A stretch of DNA of 20,764 nucleotides, from positions 44,035-64,798 of the IMG/VR virus record IMGVR_UViG_3300000116_000016; one strand, 5' to 3'. Under the pieces are notes generated by a model, which was not told where the DNA came from, ran no database searches, and saw nothing but the letters and a program-made list of their open reading frames with translations. Positions within the stretch are counted from its first letter, which is position 1. Each line of letters starts with the position of its first letter. This document shows, in pieces, positions 7,913 through 14,479 of this stretch. Position numbers and translations under genes: made by a program. The stretch is from a virus.

Positions 7913-9280
7913 ATGGCGACTCCTAATTCTGAACAACTACAAGCATTAACAGACAAAGTAAAGGAAGTTGAAGAACTTACTGCTGAACAACGTCAACTAG
8001 AGCAGGAGATGGAACTAGAGGCCAAGATGTTATGGCTCGATGGTAGGCCATTATCTAGCCACAATGATTTAGTAAAAGAATTTGCAGAAGATTTCAATAT
8101 GTCTTATACAAAGGCAGATAGAATATTAGATTTATCACTTAAGGAATACACAATAGAGAGTAAGAACATTCCTGATTTGGTTAAAGATATGAGAATGTTC
8201 AGAAGAACCCTTAAGGGTGAAAAAAGGTTGGATATGAGTAAATCTATTGATAATTTAATAGATGCTTACGCAGACCATTTAGATAAGAGTATTGATAAGA
8301 TTTATTGGGCTAGTCCATATAAACCTATAATTAAAGATATGACTTGTTCGGAATCACAGATAATCAAACTTAGCAAAATTCAAGATATAGATACCAAAAG
8401 ACAGGTTATAGATTCTCTTTGTAAGTATTGGGAGAATAAATTAGAAATAAAAGATATGCCTTTAAATAAACAATATATTTCTATTAGTAAAGAAATGACA
8501 ACAGCAAAAAAAGATTTTAAGAGAATTATAAAATCTCAAAGTTCTACAAAAGGAATTAAGAAAAGGATTAAAGAAAATATTTTGAAATCTGTTTGTAATT
8601 CACCGGGAATATCTTCTAGAGAAATACACGAAGCATTACCTGATAATCTTAAGAAAATGTCTTCTCCTCAAATTATTTCTAAATTAGCAATTAGTCAAAA
8701 TATTACTAATGTGGATGGAGCATATTATAAAATAAATGATGATATTAAAAAGAATGTTTGGGCCTATACTGCGGCATTCATAGATTCTGATGGATATATT
8801 ACTATGGATAGAAATAACAATCCTAGAGTTGGTTTAGTTGCTACGGGAGATAGAGGTAAGGCTTTCATGTTAGAATTACACAAGTGTTTAGGTATGGGTA
8901 GATTACATTTAGACCAAAAATCTCCACAAGATACTAGACTAGTTAATAGATTAAATTTTTATTCTCAAAAAGATGTGCATGAATTATTGACTAAATGTAG
9001 GCCACACTTTAGAATGAAAGGTCCGAATGCAGATATATTACTAGAGTTGGTTAGAATCAAAAAAGGATTTAAAAAACAACCTTGGGCTAAAGGTAGGATG
9101 GGAGAATTATTTAAATTAATGAAATATCATAATCACAGGGATAATGTGAACTTTGACTTTTCTGCTTTCGATATTGATTTGGATTCTATAAGTAAACTAG
9201 AAGAAAATTCTAAAATGAGTTGGATGGATAAGTTAGAGAGAGATGATGCTTCAAATCTGATAGGAGTAAATAGCACATAA
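7913..9280 (+). CDS. Helical/winged-helix protein with a C-terminal LAGLIDADG domain
   Basis: 455 aa, ATG 7913 with only a weak GAGG upstream. Residues 10-40 are a Glu/Gln-rich probable coiled coil. Residues about 214-275 look like a winged helix (ENILKSVCNSPGISSREIHE, then a recognition helix and a beta wing). From 283 comes WAYTAAFIDSDGYITM, a clear version of the LAGLIDADG motif with the acidic Asp 293 retained, followed by a domain ending in a helix typical of single-motif LAGLIDADG proteins (ILLELVRIKKG). Such domains are homing endonucleases that act as dimers when one motif is present, or regulators such as WhiA. Its place between terminase and portal, a common homing spot, favours a mobile origin. 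The N-terminal 210 aa are not a known endonuclease part, so this could instead be a virion gene that acquired the domain. KMSW (434-437) recurs near the C-terminus. Confidence 0.82.
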   Translation: MATPNSEQLQALTDKVKEVEELTAEQRQLEQEMELEAKMLWLDGRPLSSHNDLVKEFAEDFNMSYTKADRILDLSLKEYTIESKNIPDLVKDMRMFRRTLKGEKRLDMSKSIDNLIDAYADHLDKSIDKIYWASPYKPIIKDMTCSESQIIKLSKIQDIDTKRQVIDSLCKYWENKLEIKDMPLNKQYISISKEMTTAKKDFKRIIKSQSSTKGIKKRIKENILKSVCNSPGISSREIHEALPDNLKKMSSPQIISKLAISQNITNVDGAYYKINDDIKKNVWAYTAAFIDSDGYITMDRNNNPRVGLVATGDRGKAFMLELHKCLGMGRLHLDQKSPQDTRLVNRLNFYSQKDVHELLTKCRPHFRMKGPNADILLELVRIKKGFKKQPWAKGRMGELFKLMKYHNHRDNVNFDFSAFDIDLDSISKLEENSKMSWMDKLERDDASNLIGVNST

Positions 9281-9286
9281 AGGAAC

Positions 9287-9295
9287 TTTAATATG
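9287..9295 (+). promoter_or_regulatory. Possible TATA box before the portal gene
   Basis: TTTAATATG lies in the 56-base gap after the LAGLIDADG-domain gene, about 42 bases before the portal ATG. A start of transcription 25 or so bases downstream would leave a short leader carrying the strong AGGGGGA (9324-9330). It would let the portal be transcribed independently of the gene upstream. Weak by itself in AT-rich DNA. Confidence 0.25.
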
Positions 9296-9336
9296 TGTTT
9301 GGGAAATCGGATAATTAACAATTAGGGGGATAAGAT

Positions 9337-10983
9337 ATGGTAGAAGAAAAAAGAAGATTCAGCATAACGAATCTATTCAGAAGAACAACCCCAAGACCTG
9401 CTGACCGTAAGGTGTTTAATCCGGGTATTCAGGAGAAAGATAATTCCTATATGTTAACTGCACCTATTATCTATCATATAGCAAATCAATCTATAATAGT
9501 TAGAACGTGTGTTACTCAATTAAAAAATGAAATATTTAGAAGGGGATATGTTTGGGAAGAAAAGTTTGTCGCTAAGTGTGATGACTGCTGTAAAGAACAT
9601 AAAACTCCAACAATCGAATGTGTAGATTGCGGCTCTACAAATTTGTCTAAACCTAATCGTGACCAACTAAAATACGCATTATCATTCATGGAGGGGTATG
9701 TCAACAAATCAGAACAATTGTTTATTGATGTGCTTAAGGAGTTGGAAGATGATTTGAACATAATGGATGACGCATACTTAGTCTTAGTTAAGGAATATTT
9801 CTTAGATAACGATTCAGAAGTAATGATGCACCGTATAAAGGAAATCTATCGAGGCGACCCAGTTGGTATGCATATTTATGCTGATGACTTAGGTGAAAGA
9901 GGTAATGAGGGATTTACCTGTTTAAGGCATAGAGATTTCATTAGTGATACTCCGGTAGGGTCTTGTCCTCATTGTGGTACATCTGAATTATATCCTATAC
10001 ATTATGTTAATAGAGTAAATGGTGAAGAACAATATTTCTTAGAAGGTGAAGTCTTACATTTTAGTAAATATACACCTAGTAGGCTATATGGTCTATCACC
10101 ACTAATTACTTTATGGAATAGTGTTACAACACTTATTGCTATGGATAATTATATCAATTCATCATATACTAAGGCAAGAATGCCTAGAGGATTACTTGCA
10201 GTACAGACTAGAAACATAGAATCTATGAAATCTTTTTGGAAAGGCGTAAAAGAAAAGATGGAACAAGACCCACATTTTATACCTGTAATGGGTATTGAAT
10301 CAGAAGGTGGTAAAGGTTCTATTGAATGGATTAAGTTTATGGATAGTCTAAAAGAAATGGATTATGTCTCAGTCAAAGATGATTTGAGAGATAGGGTATC
10401 AGGTTTCTATGGAGTAAGTAAAATATTTATGGCTGATAATTCTTCTAGTGGAGGATTAAATAATGAAGGTATGCAAATCCTTGTTACTAATAGAGCAGTA
10501 GAAATGGCTCAGACAATTTGGAATAATTATGTATTTCCTTTTGTAACAAAAGAGTTTGGAATTACCGATTGGGTTCTAAAACTTCCACCATCGGAAGAAG
10601 AGGATGAAGTTGCTAAACTAAGAAAAAGAGAACTTGAAGTTAATATTGCTGCATCAATTAAAAATTTAGGATTTGAAATAGATATGGATGATGAAGGTAG
10701 GTTCTCTTATAGTAAACCTGAACCAAAACCTGAACAAGAAGGTGCAGGTGGAGAGCAAGAAGAAAAGGTTGAGTTAGACCCGTATGCAGGTACAAATATT
10801 GATGCAAGTCAATTAGGGCAAATGCAAGAAGAGATGATGAATCAAGGTAAAAAACAAGAGAATCCTGCTACAACTAGAAATAAACCTAGTATGGATAGTG
10901 GGCCTGATAAAAGATTTAGTGGTTTACCCGAAGCAGCCGGAAATCAAAATGTTGATAAAAGAACTGAAAGAAGGGTAGGTTAG
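9337..10983 (+). CDS. Portal protein with two zinc-binding loops
   Basis: 548 aa, ATG 9337 with a strong AGGGGGA at 9324-9330. The portal is the dodecameric ring at the capsid vertex through which terminase moves DNA. The family is indicated by the order of segments: an N-terminal wing, LHFSKYTPSRLYGLSPL (245-261), the stem region, then DRVSGFYGVSKIFMADNSSS, GGLNNEGMQ and a helix ending MAQTIWNNYVFPF. It carries two insertions with likely zinc sites: C81-x2-C84 with C95-x2-C98, and C195-x2-H198 with C210-x2-C213. The final 80 residues are Gln/Glu/Pro-rich and probably disordered. Placement after terminase and before the protease and capsid genes is the standard order. Confidence 0.92.
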   Translation: MVEEKRRFSITNLFRRTTPRPADRKVFNPGIQEKDNSYMLTAPIIYHIANQSIIVRTCVTQLKNEIFRRGYVWEEKFVAKCDDCCKEHKTPTIECVDCGSTNLSKPNRDQLKYALSFMEGYVNKSEQLFIDVLKELEDDLNIMDDAYLVLVKEYFLDNDSEVMMHRIKEIYRGDPVGMHIYADDLGERGNEGFTCLRHRDFISDTPVGSCPHCGTSELYPIHYVNRVNGEEQYFLEGEVLHFSKYTPSRLYGLSPLITLWNSVTTLIAMDNYINSSYTKARMPRGLLAVQTRNIESMKSFWKGVKEKMEQDPHFIPVMGIESEGGKGSIEWIKFMDSLKEMDYVSVKDDLRDRVSGFYGVSKIFMADNSSSGGLNNEGMQILVTNRAVEMAQTIWNNYVFPFVTKEFGITDWVLKLPPSEEEDEVAKLRKRELEVNIAASIKNLGFEIDMDDEGRFSYSKPEPKPEQEGAGGEQEEKVELDPYAGTNIDASQLGQMQEEMMNQGKKQENPATTRNKPSMDSGPDKRFSGLPEAAGNQNVDKRTERRVG

Positions 10984-11026
10984 TGCCGGAGTTGTTATTC
11001 TAGCATATTTAAAAAAAGGTGATTAA

Positions 11027-11239
11027 ATGACTGAAAAAAGTGTAAGACAATTAGAAAGAGAACTAGCAGAGGCAAGAGCAAAAGTGTATAATGCACGTAA
11101 GGTAGAAGTGAATAGAGATTTAGATGCAGTAGGTATTGATTTGTCTAGAACAGTAGAAAAGAAAATTCCTGACAGCAATGATATTCCTGACGTAATTTTA
11201 ATGCCAAAGAGAAAAAGAAATACAGAAAATAAGTGGTAA
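11027..11239 (+). CDS. Small charged protein of unknown function
   Basis: 70 aa, ATG 11027 with GGTGAT at 11018-11023, 3 bases away. The first 40 residues form one amphipathic, Arg/Glu-rich probable helix (VRQLERELAEARAKVYNAR), and the basic end PKRKRNTENKW may be extended. There are no cysteines or hydrophobic segments. It lies directly after the portal, where small head-assembly or portal-accessory proteins are often coded. A short coiled coil with a basic tail would fit a core or connector role, but no family is recognised. Confidence 0.7.
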   Translation: MTEKSVRQLERELAEARAKVYNARKVEVNRDLDAVGIDLSRTVEKKIPDSNDIPDVILMPKRKRNTENKW

Positions 11240-11241
11240 GT

Positions 11242-12591
11242 GTGTCTATACTATTGAAAGCAGATATTCGCGGTCATAAAGAGCCTACGGCTAAAACTGC
11301 TTTTGTATTAGACCAAATTAAAAAAACATTTTCTCCTAAAGTAAAAGATTTATTGTCTAGTAAAGTTCCTGATAACTTCGTTAACAATTTGGAAAATGTA
11401 GTTAGAGTTACTGATGGTAATTGGAAAGATAGGCTTCGAGAATCTTTATCTGATGACTTGATGACTGCTTCAGGTGGATATAATAGATTAGGTTCACAAA
11501 ATTTTAGAGATTCAGGAGAACCTGTAAGAGAACCTAAGATAGATATGAGTAAAATATTTGTAGCCATTACAGCACATCGTAAAGTGTTTAAACAAATTCT
11601 AAAAATTAAACAAGATAATGCTACTATGTTTTTATTAGCGGGTATGTCTGATGATATGCGTTCAGAAGAAAATCAACAACAATTAGATAATTTTGTAGAA
11701 AATTTAGAAGAAGGTTCAGATGAAAAGGCTATCTATGATGCGTTTGTAGTCGATGAAAATATATTCAGTAAATTAGAAACTGCTATATCTACGCTCGATA
11801 AGTTAGAAGACCAACTATCTAGAAAAGAAAGAAGGTCTTCTAGTGATTATTCTTTTATCTCCACATTAACTAATTTACTTAATAGATATGGTAAAGACTC
11901 TAGAATGGAAAATTATAGAGGTGAATTGGATACATTACAAAGTGAGTCTAGACTATTTTCTCAAGAAAATGTATTTAAATTTCTAGATAAATATGAACAA
12001 GGTAGACACCCTGTTAGATTGTTAGAAGTATTAAATGATGAGTATTCTGGTAAAACAGGAATAGAATTGTTGAAAGAAATATTTACTAAGAAAGGATTTA
12101 AATTAGAACAAATAAAAGTTGGAGATACAAAACGATTAAGAGGGTTTATAGATTTAAATTATAGAAAAGTAGCAACAGATATTAAACAAGCAATGAATCC
12201 TGATGCTACTAAATCACAGGTAAAAATATTTACTGAAATGAAAGAGTCTAAGATTATTGATTATGCTGATGCAATAGAAATAAGACTTGGTGATTTATTA
12301 GATGATGAAGAGGCTAAAGAATCCTATTACTTGGCTGAACCTGACCCTATGTTTGATGAAAAGGGATTACCTGAAGATGTTAGTATAGGTGTAGCAGATA
12401 TAAAAGATGAGGATTATCGTATGGAATTAAAAAGAACTACTGAATTATATGCATTTATGTATTATTTAGCAGAATTAAGGGAAATCTCTTTAGATAAGTC
12501 GTTCTTACGAAATGATGCACATACTGTTGAAGTTGAGTCTTTACCTGAAAAGTTTGCTATATTAAGAGAAGTCATGGGTGATTTAGAATGA
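11242..12591 (+). CDS. Unknown helical protein in the head module
   Basis: 449 aa from GTG 11242; GTG 11233, overlapping the previous stop by 7 bases, is equally possible (452 aa), and neither has a clear Shine-Dalgarno, so translational coupling is likely. The chosen start gives MSILLKAD, similar to other N-termini in this cluster. The protein is mixed-charge and helical with many Lys, Glu and Asp. It has no catalytic motif, cysteine cluster or membrane segment. The C-terminal quarter is acidic (LGDLLDDEEAKESYY and following). It overlaps the next start by 4 bases. By position it should be a structural or assembly protein. It may be a counterpart of the large unknown proteins at 850-5194, though I see no firm alignment. 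Confidence 0.75.
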   Translation: MSILLKADIRGHKEPTAKTAFVLDQIKKTFSPKVKDLLSSKVPDNFVNNLENVVRVTDGNWKDRLRESLSDDLMTASGGYNRLGSQNFRDSGEPVREPKIDMSKIFVAITAHRKVFKQILKIKQDNATMFLLAGMSDDMRSEENQQQLDNFVENLEEGSDEKAIYDAFVVDENIFSKLETAISTLDKLEDQLSRKERRSSSDYSFISTLTNLLNRYGKDSRMENYRGELDTLQSESRLFSQENVFKFLDKYEQGRHPVRLLEVLNDEYSGKTGIELLKEIFTKKGFKLEQIKVGDTKRLRGFIDLNYRKVATDIKQAMNPDATKSQVKIFTEMKESKIIDYADAIEIRLGDLLDDEEAKESYYLAEPDPMFDEKGLPEDVSIGVADIKDEDYRMELKRTTELYAFMYYLAELREISLDKSFLRNDAHTVEVESLPEKFAILREVMGDLE

Positions 12592-12836
12592 GTTGGGAAG
12601 ATATAATTAAATTTAAGTATTATCCTTATCCTGAAGATGAAGATGCAGAGTTTAATAGAGTTAAAGTAAAAAGGGAAGGAAACAAAAAAGGAACACCAAA
12701 ATCTGCATCTGTTGATATGCCAAAAAGAAAAATAAAAGACAGAAAGGATTTAGAAAAGATAGCAAGGGAATTAGATAAAGCCGTTGAAATGCACACATCT
12801 CAAGCAAAAAGAATTAGAGAAATTATAGGTGATTAA
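12588..12836 (+). CDS. Small protein with the MSWEDIIK N-terminus
   Basis: 82 aa, ATG 12588 overlapping the previous stop (ATGA), GGTGAT at 12577-12582. It begins MSWEDIIKFKYYPYPEDEDA. A basic middle (VKVKREGNKKGTPKSA, then PKRKIKDRK) follows, and the C-terminus is a helix (LEKIARELDKAVEMHTSQAK). No known family. The opening peptide is the clearest example of the shared M-S-W-x-D-I tag, and the rest looks like a small, flexible, basic protein that could be packaged with DNA or sit inside the prohead. Confidence 0.75.
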   Translation: MSWEDIIKFKYYPYPEDEDAEFNRVKVKREGNKKGTPKSASVDMPKRKIKDRKDLEKIARELDKAVEMHTSQAKRIREIIGD

Positions 12837-12837
12837 T

Positions 12838-13170
12838 ATGGGTTGGCAATATACACTTCAAAAAGCAGATAGTGGTTTATTGGAAAAACTAGAACCTAAA
12901 GAAAAAAAGAAATTGAAGAAATTACTTCAATCTACTCAGCCATCTGAATACTTTGGTCAAGATTTAACTAAACTATCTTCTCTTATAGATGAGATGAAGA
13001 AAGTTGAATTAATTAAAAGTGATAAGAAACTAACTAAGAAATTAAATGGGTTTGATGAAAAGAACTTAAGTATTGTAGCGTCAGCAGCAGAACTAAGGAA
13101 GGATTACGAGACTTTGTATAATCAGTTGCGAAGTATGGTGTATCCCAGTAAAAAAGGTGATTTGAAATGA
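12838..13170 (+). CDS. Small lysine-rich helical protein
   Basis: 110 aa. ATG 12838 is preferred to GTG 12829 because GGTGAT at 12828-12833 would otherwise overlap the start codon. It begins MGWQYTLQKAD, a variant of the shared Trp-containing N-terminus. Next comes a Lys/Glu/Leu-rich helix (LEKLEPKEKKKLKKLLQS) and further helices to the end. No cysteines, no membrane segment. It ends with an ATGA overlap into the next gene, and its length and composition match those of its two neighbours, as if these small genes were related in role. Family unknown. Confidence 0.72.
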   Translation: MGWQYTLQKADSGLLEKLEPKEKKKLKKLLQSTQPSEYFGQDLTKLSSLIDEMKKVELIKSDKKLTKKLNGFDEKNLSIVASAAELRKDYETLYNQLRSMVYPSKKGDLK

Positions 13171-13487
13171 GTTGGGAAACGACATTGAAAAAAGAACGTA
13201 AGGTAGCAAGAGATATAAGAACATTTAAAGGGATTTTAGAAAAGGAAGTAGATAACTTCCTAAATAGGAATATATTTGATGAAAGCGATTATACCGAAGA
13301 AAAATTAAAACAATTACAAGGAGATATTGATAGTGGAGAGGTAATGGCAGGTCTTGGCCGTTTTCTTAAAATAGAGTTGAGCCTTATTGATGGAGAAGGG
13401 TTTTATATTGATGTTGCAGAAAAAGATGATACAAAAGTAGTATCCTTTCAATTTGATTCAGATGGTAAATTAAAGAGGAGGGGTTAA
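13167..13487 (+). CDS. Small protein with the MSWETTLKK N-terminus
   Basis: 106 aa, ATG 13167 with GGTGAT at 13156-13161. It opens with MSWETTLKKERKVARDIR and continues as a helix, then a compact alpha/beta-looking C-terminal half (LKIELSLIDGEGFYIDV, then VVSFQFDSDGKLKRRG) with alternating beta strands. The pattern is a helical tag plus a small globular domain. No family recognised. It abuts the next gene without a gap and shares its Shine-Dalgarno style with neighbours. Confidence 0.72.
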   Translation: MSWETTLKKERKVARDIRTFKGILEKEVDNFLNRNIFDESDYTEEKLKQLQGDIDSGEVMAGLGRFLKIELSLIDGEGFYIDVAEKDDTKVVSFQFDSDGKLKRRG

Positions 13488-13715
13488 ATGAGTGAAGAAA
13501 ATGAAATGCTTATGCTAATGAAAGAGTTAGTTGATAAAGTGAAAGCACTAGAAGATACAGTATATAGACAAGATAATTTATTAATGAAATCAGGATTTGT
13601 AGTTTCTACATCTCCTAAACCTGCTATGGTAAATGGTGCTGCTCCTTCAAGTGATATAATATCTAAAATGAATTGGGATGATATTCACAAAATTGTGGAA
13701 AGAATTGAGGGGTGA
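13488..13715 (+). CDS. Small protein sharing its C-terminal peptide with the scaffold
   Basis: 75 aa, ATG 13488 directly after the previous stop, with AGGAGGGG just upstream. Residues 1-30 form a helical heptad-like segment (MLMLMKELVDKVKALEDTVY) that could be a short coiled coil. A Pro/Ser/Ala-rich linker follows. The C-terminus is IISKMNWDDIHKIVERIEG, nearly the same pattern as the end of the protease/scaffold protein (LSSMSWGDIHNLARKF). In several phages the scaffold's C-terminus binds the capsid protein, so this protein may dock on the same site or be a minor scaffold component. That is inference from the shared tail. Confidence 0.72.
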   Translation: MSEENEMLMLMKELVDKVKALEDTVYRQDNLLMKSGFVVSTSPKPAMVNGAAPSSDIISKMNWDDIHKIVERIEG

Positions 13716-13720
13716 AAAAA

Positions 13721-14470
13721 ATGCCGGAAAGAGTAACAAAAGAAGAAAAAATGATTGAACTAGCAATATTGAAAGCAAAAGAAGTTTTGGCTGAATTTAA
13801 TGATGGAACTACTGTTGCTAATGAACAAGATGTTATGGGTGAAGAAGTTAAGTTGAAAAGCCCTCCTAAAAATCCTAAAGAAGAAAAGATATCAAATCCT
13901 ACTGGCGAAGAAGGATATGGTTACGTTGGTAAATCAGTAATGAAAGATTTCTTATCTGATGAAAGAGATAGAGAAAAACAAAAGAGAATTAAAGAATTGC
14001 AGAAAGATTTAGATGATGTTAATACTGAACTAGAAGAATTAGAAATTACAGGTTCAGATAAAAATTCTATGGGATTTGATGCAACACAAGGTAGAAGGCA
14101 GAAAAAACTATTAGAAGACGAACAAAGATTGAATCAACAGATTGGTGATTTACACGATTCTTTGGGTAAAGCAATTATGCTAAAGAGACTATTAACAGTA
14201 GCAAAAGGATTAGATTTAGTTAGAAGTTTAGAAATGGATAGTATTGCAAAAGGAGAACTAGAAGATTTGGATGCTCAGTTTATAGAAGCATTTGAAAAAT
14301 TTAATTCTAGCCCTAAAAAGGACGCTGATTTTGCTAGATACGAAAAAGAATATTCAGAACTAAAAGCACTAGTCAAAAAATTAGGTTTAGAAGGCACAAC
14401 TTATATGGATGCTGAACATGGTGGCCGCGTTCAAATGGAAAGAAAATATGGGTTTAATCTACACGAATAG
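13721..14470 (+). CDS. Coiled-coil protein of unknown function
   Basis: 249 aa. ATG 13721 is chosen over GTG 13712 because GAGGGGTGA at 13707-13715 sits 5 bases before it and would overlap the GTG. Residues about 80-150 are a strong coiled coil (DREKQKRIKELQKDLDDVNT and on), with a Gly/Asn/Ser break (TGSDKNSMGFDATQGRRQ) in the middle. A second helical part carries EDLDAQFIEAFEKFNSSPK and ends in a short globular stretch with ...YGFNLHE. No enzyme motif is seen. A role as a core or assembly protein inside the prohead fits the coiled coil and the position. Family unknown. Confidence 0.75.
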   Translation: MPERVTKEEKMIELAILKAKEVLAEFNDGTTVANEQDVMGEEVKLKSPPKNPKEEKISNPTGEEGYGYVGKSVMKDFLSDERDREKQKRIKELQKDLDDVNTELEELEITGSDKNSMGFDATQGRRQKKLLEDEQRLNQQIGDLHDSLGKAIMLKRLLTVAKGLDLVRSLEMDSIAKGELEDLDAQFIEAFEKFNSSPKKDADFARYEKEYSELKALVKKLGLEGTTYMDAEHGGRVQMERKYGFNLHE

Positions 14471-14479
14471 AGTGGTTAA

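Noticed and set aside
9293-9325. Ten-codon mini-frame ending just before the portal ribosome binding site
   Set aside because: No Shine-Dalgarno of its own and no sign of a leader function; chance ATG in a short gap.
11006-11017. TATTTAAAAAAA before the 70-aa gene as a TATA box
   Set aside because: It lies only about 20 bases from the ATG and runs into the GGTGAT ribosome binding site, so a transcript started from it would lack that site; AT-rich background explains it.
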